Source: Rachycentron canadum (Eukaryota; Chordata; Actinopteri; Carangiformes; Rachycentridae). From it: 64,000 bases of DNA. Location of the stretch: positions 16,686,219 through 16,750,218 of the forward strand of contig CM076659.1 in NCBI GenBank assembly GCA_038496675.1, written 5' to 3'. The stretch's first letter is position 1, and each line of letters starts with the position of its first letter. The notes under the pieces were generated by a model that saw nothing but the letters and a program-made list of their open reading frames with translations, had not been told where the DNA came from and did not search any database. This document shows, piece by piece, positions 39,501 through 54,400 of this stretch. The position numbers were made by a program, and so were the translations under genes.

Positions 39501-42275
39501 CATTGATAATGAGCCGACATTTAAAAAAAGACCAAATCTGGAATGAGACGCTGAAGGCGGGTGAACCTCAGGAGTCTTTAAATATAAGATTTTCCTCAGC
39601 ATTTTCTTTACTTTGCCAGTCACTTCTGAAGAGTGTGAAAAGTGTCAGAACCATTTCCTGCACTTCTCCGTGTCTACAGAGAACGAGAAAGTTATTTTTC
39701 AACTTTTGCAAACACCCCGAAACTGTCAAAATCATTTCTGGTTCTGTTCCAGGTCTTTAGAAACCAGGAAGTTTTCCAAACCACTTTAAGATTTTAAAAT
39801 AACTATTCCTATCATTATTATTATATATACTAATCTTTAACATGCATTTTTATTTATATATTATTGTATTCAAGTTTACAGGAATTTGGAGCCAGAGAAC
39901 TGATTCATTTTTTCTCAGAGAGATTCGAACCTGCGGCTCCGTTGCCGTTTCCCACAGCGACCAGGCAGCTAATGGACCTCTTCCTGCCCTCCTTGGCCGT
40001 CATGTTGAACACAGTCTTCATCTAGAAAATAACAACCAACAATACATTACATTACATAAAAAATAATGACACTGCTCTTAACATACATCTCTTCATGTTT
40101 TAAATAGAATCACTTTCCTGTGTCACTACTGACACTGATCATTATGTCCCATAGATACGGAAGCAATGGAAAGCAAAACAGGATTGTTTTGCTTGATGAT
40201 TCATCTTCAGCATCAGACAATCTCAAAATGGTTTCATAAGCTCAAGAGTTCGGGGAATTTCTCATGACATAATCCTTTTGAAGTGGTTTAGGATGTGGAA
40301 ACAAAAAGTCCTCAGCAAATCTTTTCCAACTCCTCTCCACACCTTAAAAATCACAGTTTAAGCGATTGTGTACATTTTGCTGTCTCTGCTCCATTGTTAT
40401 TGAACTGAAAGAAAAAAAAAGTGTGTGTGTTGTCGATCCAGACCAAAATGCCTGTCTAGATGAAAGTTACTTTCATCGATCTAAGAGTAAACAGAGCATT
40501 TGGTCGTCTGTCTCACACAGTTTCTTGTCCAACTGTACAGACAGATCTACCTGCAGTGTCACTGCTGAAACACTAGGGGGAAGCAGTGATATACTACACA
40601 GAGGAGGAAGGAGCAAAGGAAGGAAAGATAGGCGATTAGGAGTTCACCAGAGAGGAGAGAAACAACAAGAAGGTGCGAAGAAAGAGATTCATAGGTCAAA
40701 AAGAAGAACAGGGCAGGTCAGAGACACAGGATGAAGAGGTTTGTAGAGAGGGAAGAGGGGTGGTGAGAGGTGGAGAGGAAGAAGGAGGAGAGAAGGTGTA
40801 GGAGAGAGGAAGAAAGCTAAAGAGTAGCAAGTTGGAGGTACGAGGGAAATAAGGAAAGGTAAAAAGGATTTATTGTTTCTTTGGACATTAAATGTGAGGA
40901 GTAATAAGACAAAGAGGGAGGATAAAAGGAGAACTCAAAAGAGAAAAGGAAACATGAAAGGGGAGAGGAGAAAGAGGAGGCAGAAAAGGTCTCTGTCTAT
41001 GAGACAGTGATGATAACTTCAAAATAGTGTGTGTGCGTGCATATCAGAGAGAGTGCATGTGCACTTGTGCTAGACCAGTATGAGTTTTAGATGTAGGAGT
41101 GAGGACTGAACATAACTTTCTGAACGGACTGTAACTCAACTGCAGCCATGTACAAGTAGTCAAATCTGCGACAATTTAACACAAACATGTCCAAATCATA
41201 TTCTGACTAGAACAGCTAAAAAGCCCCCCAGGGCCAGCGTCAGACACGACATAAACAGTGTCATATGTAAATGATACAGATCTGCCCCCAAGTTTAATGG
41301 GTTGTTTAAAGTTCAGTAATCACCGGTTCACTACTTTATGGGTAAACAGATAAAGAGACAGGGGTGAAAACAGAACCTGCCTGGTGGAGGTGATAAGATC
41401 AGACTCGCAAAAACTACCTTTCCATCATCTCCCACTGTAAACAAAACCTACCCCAAAGACGATTTGTGACCATATATCTCCTCACCCTCTCATAAGAGAC
41501 ATTTTCAACTCCTCAGTCTGGTTGTCCAAACGACCAATATACACCAGAAAAGGACCCTTGTTGCATATGCACCCTTGCTTCTGATAGTGTCTCTGACCAA
41601 ACATAAAAACTTTCTTCAAAACCCTGAAACCATGTCACCACAAAAATCAATTATGTTCTGTGTTTTTATTGGGTCTTTACATGATTTAATATTATCATTA
41701 ATAAAGCATTTTTGAGTTCCCTCAAAGGTCCACCATAAAACATATTATAATTTCTATTATTCTTATCATTATCATTATTATTAGTAGAGTAGTGGTACTG
41801 CAGCTTGTACTGGGACCAGCAGCAGCCTTTCGGGGGACTTATCTGGGTCAAAACACACAGTTCACCACGATGCTTTCATCCTCACCACAGAGCACAAGTG
41901 ACAGAACAGTGTTGAATTTCAGCTGAGGGAACTTCAAAGTCAAGATCTGCCTTCAGCTTCTCTGGTTATGTAACACATATTTCAGTAAAGAGTTTATAAT
42001 TTGACTACAGGGCCACAGCAGAAGGATTGGGGTCAGGGTAGCAGCAAACACCAAAACACAAAAAACATACACACCCTTCAGGGCAGGCAAGCATGTGCAC
42101 ACATGCGCGCATGCACACACATTTACAATTGTATTTACTTAATGAAGTAAATACAATCATTACTAGGCCTTTTTATAATTAACTACTAAACACAGATGCA
42201 GCACATACATGCATCCTGTAGCTGTAGGCCTGTAAAGGAGGGCAACAGCATATTCTTACTGCAGTCACATGAGCA

Positions 42276-42313
<38 letters not shown>

Positions 42314-45300
42314 AGTTTCCAACAAGGTGGGATCTTTGTTTTGATCAATTAATACCCAACAAGTTAAGATGTTTCAATGTGACTTGCAGCAGCTCACAGC
42401 CAGTTTCTGTTAAAAGTCAGTGTCAATGTCTCCAGTGTTGTTGAGCTCTTGGTTTTATTAGCCTCATTTTCAGAGGTACAGCAGGTTTGGCGGACCGTTA
42501 GCAGTGGAGCAGATGGGCCGACTTTTTCTCCACCGGATGAGCGACAGCATGGCGGTGGGAGGATGCTTCTAGCTCGCTCTCACTTCTGTTTCATCTCTTA
42601 TTTTCTCAATCTGTCGCTGCATGTCTCCCTATCTGTATACGTCTAGACACTGTAGAGCAGGGGAGGAGTTCTCGGCACATGGAACCAGAAGGCACCGCAA
42701 GAGCACAAACCTCCACCAATACCCAACACTCCTCTGACACAACTTCCCATCAGTTCTTTCACTTGGATTTGAAGTTGATATCTTGATCCTGCAAACACAC
42801 TGAATAGTGGAAAGAGATTATTTACTTCTGTACTAAGGAGATTTCTTGCATATAATGCCTTTGAGGACAAATCTCTGTTGTAGAACTATTTCATATCAAC
42901 TACGGACTAATGTTCGGCTATAAAGGAACTTCACCACTGTTGGATGACTTTAACATCACCTGCGTTAAACTTCCAACTTGTGGCTTGATTTAGCTCTGAC
43001 CTCTTCTACAAAAGCCTTTTGTCTTGGAAGGTCAATAATACTTTGAAAAGTGGGCGCATAAACACAACGAGGCTGTAGAGGTTGGACTGGTAAGTAGATT
43101 GGTTTTCAAATTCTGCGTGATGACATTTAATGCCCCTGATAAACTTGCAGCAGAAATGTACATAAATGACATATACTCCAATGAAAGGGAAGTTCTTAAA
43201 TTAATAATCTCTTTGATTTCATTGACAAATAGTCACAATATGTTTTTAATTAAGTAAATTCAGTTTTGCTTTAAAATGATGTTTCACATACCTCTGACCT
43301 ATTGTCATCAAATTTCATTATGAGAAAGAACAATAACGCATTTCTGAAAAATAATCCTCATGCTTGCTCAGTAAACCATTTATCACTCATGTTTGTGACT
43401 TAGACGTGAATGTGTCACTGTGACTGAAAGAGAAAAAATGAAAAAAAATGTAAAAAAATAAGTGTTTTCTTTTTTCTCTGTGGAGAAATTGATTGCGTTA
43501 AAGTGCAAATAAAAATCATTCATAAAAAAACATCAAATTTCTGAAATTTAACTGAAACTGCTCATTTGGCTGCAATTGAGAATCCATTTGGCTTCGTGAT
43601 GAAGATGCTCTTCAAGTAATTTCAACAGCTCAACATTGCCTGCATTGAATGCTTGAGAAGCGAGTGTTATTTGTATGTGATCTGGTGTCACAGTCAGTTC
43701 ATCTGCATCAGCAAACCACCATCAGAAGCTAAAATATGCACTCTGAATAAGTACTCTGATATTTTGTTCTCCTCACTTCCTCTACAAGTCACTTATAATC
43801 ATTTAGTGCAGAGGTTAATAAGAGGCCGACATCGGTCTGGACCTGGGTGTTGTCCTATCTGAACCAAGATATGTAACCTGGACAACCATCCTGTTCCTAA
43901 TGAAATTTGTGTCACTAGATTAACTTTCATGAACAGTGTGTGATATGACGACTGCTTTTATCTGCAAATTTATGAATAATTGCAGGCATGTGAAATTCTA
44001 TTATCTTAATTACTATCAGTGAGGTATAAATCTTTGATACTGTTAAACAATTACAGTATCAAACATTGTGAGAAAAGCACCGATAATTTAAAATGTAATT
44101 GGGATTCTGCAACAGTAGTTTACAGTAATTTTCTCAAACCACAAAAAGACTGAGTTGCAGCGGAGAGAGAGGATATGAACTTTGTGAAGCCGATTTCACA
44201 AGAACCGCTTTTAACAAATGAATCATCAAGCTGCATCAATGCCCTTTATGCAAATTTCACTTCAGATATTAAGTTGTCGACATGTCTCTGTCGGCTAAAA
44301 CTCACTGTTAAAACACAATATCTAATTGAATTGAAAGTTCTTGCAAAGTTGCTCTCTTCTAGCCTGCTGTCTGTTTACTTTCGACAAAACTTTTCAAGGT
44401 TGTTCAGCTCAGGGAGGGGTGAGATTAAAAACAAAAAAAAAAACAAAACCCTGTTCTGACACTGACGACGTTCCATCTCTGTTAATGAAATCACACAGTC
44501 CCGTCCAAATGGCTGCTGCACCTGGAGAGGGGCCATGAACATCACTTTACTCTCCGTCGCTTTAACTCTGCCTCTGTTGTCTGTCCCGCTCTCATATTAA
44601 TCTTTCTAAAGGTCCAACTGACTTCTTACCGATACTGAGCCTGAGATCTGTGATTTAACCAAATCTTCAGGCTGTAAATTACTGTATTGGATTAAATGAT
44701 TCATTATGCCGTTTTTAATTTGACGATTCTCTGCAACTCTACACCTCCATCTCTTCCTGTTCGGTTTGCAAATACAAACCAAACAGGTTTGTATTTGCAC
44801 CCAAATGAATACAATTAAAAAAAAATAAAAAATAAAATCACTCTCCTTTTAGCTCTATTTTGGTCTTCACCAACTTCTGTTCCTGTCTCCTGGGTTGGTT
44901 TATCAGAGTTTTTTACAGTAACATCTGCCTGCTGTGGACAACGCTGATGAGGGCAATGAAACAGCCTAAACAGCAGCGCGGTCAGCTGAAAAACCAAAAC
45001 AATGTGGCAAAAAGGCTCTGGAGCTACAAGAGCTGCTGATTTGGCAGTTATTCTCCATGGGCTTTTCAGCTTGCAATGTCTTTCACACGACACATATTCC
45101 TTTATCATTTATATGAAAATACTGAATAGTCCAAAATATATATATATCTATATATATATATATATATATCTATATATATATATCTATATATATATCTATA
45201 TATATANNNNNNNNNNNNNNNNNNNNNNNNNNNNNNNNNNNNNNNNNNNNNNNNNNNNNNNNNNNNNNNNNNNNNNNNNNNNNNNNNNNNNNNNNNNNNN

Positions 45301-45546
45301 NNNNNNNNNNNNNNNNNNNNNNNNNNNNNNNNNNNNNNNNNNNNNNNNNNNNNNNNNNNNNNNNNNNNNNNNNNNNNNNNNNNNNNNNNNNNNNNNNNNN
45401 NNNNNNNNNNNNNNNNNNNNNNNNNNNNNNNNNNNNNNNNNNNNNNNNNNNNNNNNNNNNNNNNNNNNNNNNNNNNNNNNNNNNNNNNNNNNNNNNNNNN
45501 NNNNNNNNNNNNNNNNNNNNNNNNNNNNNNNNNNNNNNNNNNNNNN

Positions 45547-45584
<38 letters not shown>

Positions 45585-46769
45585 CAATATACGGAACAAC
45601 TTTAATGCACTTGATATCGTCACATTGAAACTAATTTTGCTTTATCTTATTTTGCTTCAATTAACTTGAACTAACTAGTCCTACAACATCTAGTTAAGTA
45701 TAACATACAGTTAAGAATAAAGTATTTTTTTTAGCCTTTAGATAAGTATCTATTATCTAACTTTAGATAAGTTACTTCACCAGCTACCACCACTAAATAC
45801 ATATAAAGTAACCCAACATAAATTTTAAATAATGTGATTATTATATTATTAATCTAACAAATTGTTAGGTTTGATTAACACTTATCACACATAACTGATA
45901 TACAAATCCTGTATAAAAATCTGTCAGAATAGACGTAATAGTCCCAACTCAGGTGAGTCCACAAGACAGGGCATTGGGCTTGAACGTAAAACAAATCTGG
46001 TACTGAAGTCTGGTCAGATTCATAATGAGAAAAAAACAATTGTATTAATTTCAGACTGAATTATTCAGGCCAAGTGCTGATGGTGTTTAGATAATGTCTT
46101 AACAGTATGGCTTCTTTTGTGAAATTAATATTTAGCAAAATAATGTTCAGACACACCGTATTCTTGAGTACTGTTATGAATGATTTCTGGAGCATACATC
46201 ATTGTATATCAATATTTTGTTAATGCCTTTAGTTAATTTCATGAATAAAATTATATATTGGAATATCTGGATTAAATTATTAACTCTCTACAATTTACTT
46301 TTACTTCATTTTATTATTAATGGCACATCATCTACCATTTTTTCTCCTTACTTTCCTCTCACCTCCTGACTTCTTAACTCACTCACAACTTGTCCTCCAC
46401 CTCTCCTCCCATCCCTTACACTTTTTACTCAGCTTTCTGTCACCCACCCTCCCTCTCCTCTCCTCCTGCTGGATGAGTTCACTAATGGCATGCCTGCATC
46501 ATCGTCCTTGGGAGAAAAGCCTTTTTATTCCAGTAAGCCTTTTTCATTTCATTAGGCCTGAATTTATAGTGATGCATGCACACCCTGACACACACACACA
46601 GCCACACAGCCCCACACACACACACACAGGGTATATTTATAGAGGGAGACGGCACCATAAAAGCATCTGTCAGTTTCCGGGGGGGGAGCCTAATGTTTGT
46701 GACACCACTCTTATTTATGCGAGCAGGAAGGCTGGGGAAGACTATCAATGTGACACACACAGGCACACT

Positions 46770-46839
<70 letters not shown>

Positions 46840-48333
46840 AGTTAACAGACGCCAATAAATGGAGTAAAAGATACACATGATATCTAGCCACAGTCAGAGA
46901 GATGGTCACTGACAAAAACAGACTGAGACAAAGAGGGGTAAAAAAAAAAACAAAACAAAACACATGCAGTTGTGTGTGTGTGTGTTTGTGTAAGACCTTG
47001 TGGCATTAACCCCATTAGTTTAGCAGGGTCCATTAGTGGTAATTGAATTAAGGTAAAATACACCACGACAGGGAGAGAATCTAAATGAACAACGTTTGTC
47101 CATACATCTTATCGCACACACATGCACGTTTGAGTGGGAGTCCGGACGGTTATTTTTGTCAGCGTAAACAGTAATTAGAGGGAGTATCTTTTCATTGAAA
47201 AAGCACTCACCCTGTCTCTGCTTTGGAGCCGATTAATTTTTTTATTTGCTTTGTATCAAACACTATTGCAAATCTGACCTTTTTGAAATGACAGCATTTG
47301 GCCTTGGGGAGAACTAAAGCGACTGAGATTTAGAGCACAACTGCATATCCCTGCTCAGCAAATTTGCCCACATCCCTATTGTTAGCTTCGCAGCTAACTA
47401 CTGTGGCAACAGAAAAACTGCAAGAATGTGTGGTTTCTAGTGGCCATCAGTGCTGTTATTCATTTAATTGCTAGAACTGTCTTCCAGTCTATTTCACAAA
47501 TAAACATTCAATTGCGTTTGTTACTGGGCAACAGCCTAAACCAGTAACACTGGTATAAATGATAATACCATTTTGTTTGCATTTAAGCTTAAACTAGCCA
47601 GTGAAAATGTCCTATCAGATACATTCATTAGTGGTTTGGTTTCAACAACTTAAAGATGTCAGAGTTGTGATAAAACAGCAAGCTAGAAATAATCCATCAT
47701 GTGTCAAAAGCATGTGGTTTCTTTTTGTTGTTGTTGTCAATTAAAACTTAACTGATGCAAATTTTATCTTAGTTTACTGTGTTTGGGACAAGATTGAGTG
47801 ATGTTTTCTATGTTGCTGTTTAGTTTTATGTGTTGACTGATGAGTTTTTGAAATATTATAAAGCTTAATTATTAGAAAATAAAAAAATAGAATGAATAAA
47901 AACTCAAGTAGAAAAATAAATGATCATTTCTCATCTAATAGATGTGTAGTCATGAGAGCAAATATTTCCAAAAACAGCTTCTATGATTGTGTACATCAAG
48001 CTGTGGTTTATCCAGTCTGTGAGAAGAGAAACACTCACCTCAATGATGCATGAATCAAAATCCTGATACGTTTCTGCAGAGAGAAAGAGGAAGACAGAGG
48101 TAAAAAAAACAAACAAACAAAAAAAACAAAGGTCCACGCACTCTCAGACACGCACACAAATTAAATGAGGCTTCTGCTAGTGTGACAAATACCCAGAAGC
48201 CCTTGAAGTAGTGTAACAAGTCAACTTTTCATTGTCAGTGACCTCTGAAGGATGTTACTCTTCAGCAGCCAGTTCACTTCCAACCAATTAACAACAAACA
48301 AAAGAGAGCGGACTCAAAGGCTCTGAGGGGGAG

Positions 48334-48417
<84 letters not shown>

Positions 48418-51400
48418 TGCACACGCATGCACACACACTCTCTGCTGGGACATTAGCCCACCATCTGTGAGAAACTAAACCTGATCAGAGACAAGCAACC
48501 TAGTTACAGCTCTCTGCACATCACATTCACCAGTGTGTCTTTGTGAGTGAGTGAGAGCGACAGAAAGTGTGTGTGACAGAAAGTGTTTGTATATGTAGGA
48601 GGGAGAGTGTATTTCACGGTGTGAGAGAGCTTGTTAGCACAGAGAGGAAAGATCAAGGGGAGATGAGGGAAAGAAAACCAAGGAGGATGCAAAGGAAGCA
48701 AAAAAGAGACTGAATGGAAAGAGGAGGGGCAATAAGCGAGAAAAATGTGCTTTGCGACTGCAGAGCCTCGTCCTTCATCTGTCAGCAGTTTGAAGTAAAC
48801 AGGCTAAGCTCTATTCTAACAGCAAAGACCAACATGTAATAAGGCTGGGGACAGGAGGCGAGCAGCTTCACCAGTGGATCAGCTGGAAAACAAGCAGCAG
48901 GAGGCAGGAGACGCACCTTTATGGGCTTCAGAGAAAGCCCTGATGTAAACCCTCCCGTTGCAGAAGGCACGGCTACGTTTTTACTTATTTTATATCATCT
49001 ATATGTCTGTGAAGATTCGCTCTCATCCAGGTCATGGTATCTGTTGCCTGAGGTTCTTGAAACTCTCAAGTCCAGTTGTCTCTATAAAACTCTGAGATTC
49101 CTATGCATTTATATACCAACAAAATTACAATGCTGTCTATGTCATTGATGGAAACACGCATTAAATTTAGCAATTCCTTTAACATACACATACAACGCCA
49201 CGTGTAGTTTATGAATGATTTTGCTTGATTTGCCAAAATGTCCTCTCAGATTTCAATGCAAATATTTTTTGTTGGATTCAAAGATTTTTCTAATATAGTG
49301 AGTTACATGCCCCCTGTAGTAAATGTCCAGAGCATGACACAGGGCTATCTTAACCTTAAAATGAAAATAAAATTTGTATTGAATGTCACTGGCTGTTTCC
49401 TGTTAATGCATCAGTCACTGACAAACTAACAAACTCTAACTAAGAGGCCGTGTTCAAGCCAGCATGCTAACATGCTCAAAGTGATGATGCATTTTGATGT
49501 ATAGCAGGTGCCAAGTTTCCCATGTTCCCCGTGTTGGTTTGTCATGGACACATGCTAATGTTTGCTAATCAGCACTGAACACAAATTGCAGCTCAGGAGC
49601 TGATGTCACTTGCAGCTACTGGAGGGAAAAAATAGGTTGGATATGAATGATATTTTCTGATTTCAGAGCAACACGTCCAACACAAGCAGTCGAGATATTT
49701 AAGGACCAAATCAGTGGACTGACTAACAGAGTTAGTTAGTACCATCCCTAGAGTTATGCATGGCTCTAAAATATAGCAGAGAAATGGTCTGGTCTTTCAG
49801 GGTCAAGAACAGAGAAGGAAAAAGGACAAGAGTCCATGGGCAGAAAGAGATGAATAGAGAAAGTAATAAAGAAGGGAAGTGAGGAGAGAAAAATAGGTTG
49901 AGAAACTGGAGGAAAGAAAGACTGGGTTTGAATCTGAAAGGAAGAAGGTGAAAGAGAGAGAAGGAAAGAAGAGAGTAAGGGACAAAGAGAGAGGAGAGGT
50001 TACAGCAGAAAGAGAGATAGCGACAGAAAGAAAGAGAATAAGAGATAAAGAAAGGGATGTAAAGATTGACAGAGTGACATGCAGGACAGGGAGAAGAAGA
50101 GACAGACTGAGATGAACAGCGAGAGGAAGAGATGTCTTCCTAAATTAGGAAATTGTCCCCCGTGACACTTTAGTCCTCATCTTCATCAGGCCTGATGGGC
50201 CACCATGCTGCTCTGCCACTCTCCTCTCTCACACAGCAGCACACTCCTTTATTAGTCTTTCAATGCCTCATCCGTCTCTTCTTTTTCCAGCACTGCAGTC
50301 ATCGTTGTGTCTTCCCATCCCACGCCACTCAGTGTATATCTGTGTGTATGACTGAGTACGTTGTCCCTGTGAAACTTGCTGTGTCATGAGATAAGACTTA
50401 TCATTAGCTCCCTAGTCAGAAAAGGAGGCAGATTGATACATCTTAACGAGGTGTATGGAGATGTGAACTCATGAACCTCCTAAAAACCGCTTCTGCGATT
50501 CAGGTTTATCAAGACACTGCGAGGAAACTGAAAATTATCAATTGCGAAGTGTGGAGGAAATGGTGACATTAGCAAGCAGTGCAAAACCTCTCCTTTAAAA
50601 TTTGTCTTGATTAATTAATTAATTAAAGTAAGTTTTCACTCAAAAATGGCAAAAAATGCTGTTTTCAGCCTCTCAAATCTTAAGATCATGCTTTTCTGTT
50701 TTACACTATAATAAACTAGTTTGTGGTGTTGGTTGGACAAAATTACATGATTTAAGGCATCACCTTTGACTCAGAAACTGGGACATTTTTAACCTTTTGA
50801 TATTTTATAGATTATATAACAATAAAAATTTGAAAATCAGCAGAATAAATAATCATGCAAATAATTGTTATTTGTAGCATTTCGTTGAAACTATGTAAGA
50901 CGCATTCATTCATTTAACAATCGACAGGTAAAGACACTAGATGTATATGTCAGGACCAAAGTGACACTTTTACATATAAATCCATCTTAATTACATAAGA
51001 AACAGGGTTTACAAGGTTTTGGGGTACTTTCAATTTTTATATATTATATCTCATTCAGTTATTTCTCTGCTGACAAACATTGTTGCGTTCATAAGACAAA
51101 GGGTTAAAAGCACAGACTGGAAACTGCAGTGAGTTCCTTTGTGAAAGTGACAATATTTCTTGCAGACTGTATGTAAACAGCTGTTCATGTTAACACGGGC
51201 TGTGTGGCAAAAGGAAAATTACAAAGTGTTAAAATATTTAAATGAAATTCTTAATTTCATGATCACTTCTCTGTTTAGTTTGTAGCATATTTTGTGTCAT
51301 CTATCTCAAGTTGTTTGTCTGAAAATGCTGTCAATATGAGTGCTCTGAAAGCAGGTGATTTTTAATCTGTGTCGTTTTCCTGCTTTACCTCCGTTAGGTC

Positions 51401-54400
51401 CAGGGTCAGGTGGGCCAAGGCTCATGCCCCCCCAGGAATTTCCTGTCCATCCTCTGTTCCTCTTCACCCTAATCCTCCTCTTCTTGTCCTGCTCATCCCT
51501 CTGATGCGCTGCAGGAGAGACACAATCAGCATTTAGCACTGGAGCCCCAGGAACATAGAGAGGCCACAGCTGACTTCAAAAAGATCAACACAATAAACAT
51601 CCCAGGTGCGATCTGTCTTTGTCAAATTAAGCGTGTAATTACTGTTAACAAACGAGATCACAGTGGAGACAAAGAGGCGAGTTCTATCTAACGCCACTGG
51701 TGCTGTTGGTGCTTGTGTTTCTCTAGATTAAGTCCTCATTTCCTCTGGACTGTATTCCTGGTCGCTCTGTCCCAGTTGAATAACTGATTGATTGACAATA
51801 TGGATCAGTGGTGTCGTCAACTGAGTGAATGTGATCATAAATTCATACAGGTTTGTGGTGTTAAGGTAGCAATATATTGGCATGAGATTCATCATGTTAA
51901 TTTTGTGTGTCCATGAACAGAAGTGTGTGTATGTAGTCAGAGTATTCTGTGTCCCTACCAATCATAGCCTGCATTGTCTGCTGCTCAGTCTCACTCCTTC
52001 GACTTATGTTCTGTATAATATTCCCCTTTACTAGCGGAGCATTCAGACCAGGCCACAGGAAACCTCCTCGACCTGTGGACCGAAGACACAGACAGAGACA
52101 AAGCATGGAGACAGAGGAAGAGATTAAACATATGGAGAAAACAAAAAAATGAAGCCTATAAATGAAAAGAAAATGGACTTCCCATAATTACATAAATACA
52201 CAAGTTGATAAGTTACAGCAGACATATACATGTATTATACATGTTGAAATTCAAATGACTTTTTGTCTAAAAGTCCAGCTGAGTCTCATGAATTTCAGCT
52301 TTGCGAAAAGCTACACTTACACTCTTAAAATCCTTGACTGAATAATACATGAATAACATTGTAAAACAGTTTTGTTTAAAAAAAAAAAAAAAAGTATATA
52401 ATTTAAGCACAGGCAGATAAATCAGGGAGTAATAAATGAGATATTTAGTTAAAGTGAGAGCAGGGATTAGGAGAGACAGGACTGAACTGTGACAGTGACT
52501 GAGACTGAGACTGAAAGAAGCCTGATAGTTCCTCTTAAAAAAAAAATGAAGAAAGAAACTCAGAACATAAAAAGAGGACGGGCAGAGGGAATAAAGGGTA
52601 ATTCTTCTCCCTAGTAGAGCTGTGTAGTAAGTTAATCAATAATAACTAATGAATATTCTAGTGTGGTGTCCATCAGCTGTTTATTAGCGTTGGTTAAACA
52701 CACTAGTACTGACATCAGAACGGCAGAACAGTTTTACAGCAAAGAGGAAGAAACATTAACACATGTGCAAACAAGTCAATGTAAACAGTCTTTCAGTTTG
52801 TCCTAAAATTAGACTCAGAGCTAGATGGACACAGAGAGAGACAGACGGGTGTCTCACCCTCTCCAAGCATCTGATCTCTGTTCAGGTCCTTCTTCTGTTT
52901 GCGTTTGGTTCTCTTCCCGCGGCCCCTCCTGGCTCCAGCGCCAGTCTCTGCCAACACACCTTTCCACAGCGCTTCAGCTGTCACTGTGAGAATAAAAACA
53001 TAAACATTACAGCTTTAAAGAACTGTAACATTTTCATCTTTAATCCAAAATATAAAAAGAACAAGGAGGAGGAGAAGAATGATGACAGCTTTATTTATAT
53101 GGCATCTTTCAAAACAACTCATACAAAATTACAGTTCAATCAAAATAAAACCTAGAAAACCCAAAAATAAGAAAAATGAAATTGAATGTCAAAAATTAAC
53201 AACAAACAATTGTTGTTTGCAGCTAAATTACTTTAATCTATTGAGACAGCAGCATCTATGCTGTAAATTCCCATTAAAATTTGTGTAAACTATTTGTCTT
53301 GACAGCACTTTGTTTCCTATCTGACTGAGAAAATGCTGCCCACTGAGCAGATTCAGAACTTGATGGGGTTTCCTCACTTTCAGCTCTAATACTGCTACTG
53401 AATCTGTGTCCACTCTCTCCAAGCCCATGGCTAAATTTCACATCAGCAATTTCACTTAGAAAACCAAATTTATGTGTCCCACTAAAACAAGCTATGGTGA
53501 GAATATATGGACTCTGTGGGCTGTAACAGGCGGGAATAAAGATGTCCAACAGGTGACATATGGGCTCGCCTAGGGACTGTAATTAAAATACACTAAACTC
53601 TTAGTGCTTGCAAAGACTTGGCACCTTAAGTGGATATACCACAGGTGCAGTTTAGGACCAGCAGTATATCCACAGATTAAGACCCGTCTGAAAACGCTGC
53701 ACATCATTGAACTGGACAGTAAAACTAAAACAAAACAACCAAAACTCCACAGAAAGTAATTATTTAAAGACAACTGAATATGTGTTTGTCAGTGTGTGTA
53801 TTCCCATAATCACAGTACAAACTGTGACATTCCAGACACAAAACATTTTAATGTTTGAGAAATGCTGAGGCAGTGACTGAGAAAGATTAAGAAAAAAATA
53901 AATACATAAATGAAAGAGAAGTCAGGGAGCCAGGATACTGTCATCAATCAGATATATTGTACAAACAGAGTCTGCTGACATGCATCTGTTGATGGTATCT
54001 GGTTATCTTGGGTTGTGTTTAGCAGTATGATTTCTATCAGTTTTCCTCTTAACCAATGCTTTTTGTTGCATTTGTTGCTTTAACTTTATCTCTGTTAAAT
54101 AAATTCCTTTGTTCTAGTTGGTTCCCACTGTGGTGTTTCCCTCTTTTGTAGTGGCCTTAGACCCGGGCCATAACATACGGGCCATAACATACCCATATGT
54201 GACTGTTAAACATCTCAGCCTGAGATGTCCAACAGGATTTTAGAAAATAATATTTTTAGAAACTTACACTTGTTGAAGAAGCTGCTCTGCCTGGTTTGTT
54301 GCCATGCTGTTGCAGGGATCAGTGGAAGCGCAGGGTTTCTTTGGAGAGGGGCAGCTGAGGCTCGACTTGCTAACTGGGATATCTGAGCTGCTCCCACAAT

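Larger units (their letters stand above)
40022..48038 (-). other. mrps5 intron 6
   Basis: The largest intron, about 8 kb. It contains a purine tract (40600-41000), a (GT)n at 42278-42310, a 13-bp perfect hairpin at 44768-44798, the TA repeat with the assembly gap (45138-45582), a pyrimidine-rich stretch (about 46320-46470) and the 80-bp repeat copy with CA/GT repeats at 46519-46838. No further exon was recognised. Confidence 0.7.

Noticed and set aside
39922..39932. Minus-strand AGGTTCGAATC resembling a tRNA B-box at the mrps5 exon 7 end
   Set aside because: The arms needed for a T-stem are not complementary and half of it is coding sequence conserved with MRPS5.
40366..40734. 122-codon open frame, plus strand
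   Set aside because: Crosses the purine-rich tract; its Lys/Arg/Glu-rich end is only the translation of that tract, and it is antisense in an mrps5 intron.
45002..45623. Long open frames on both strands with Tyr-Ile runs
   Set aside because: Produced by the TA repeat and the run of N.
46320..46880. 186-codon open frame, plus strand
   Set aside because: Made of pyrimidine-rich and CA/GT repeat sequence, no domain, overlapped by equally open frames on the other strand.
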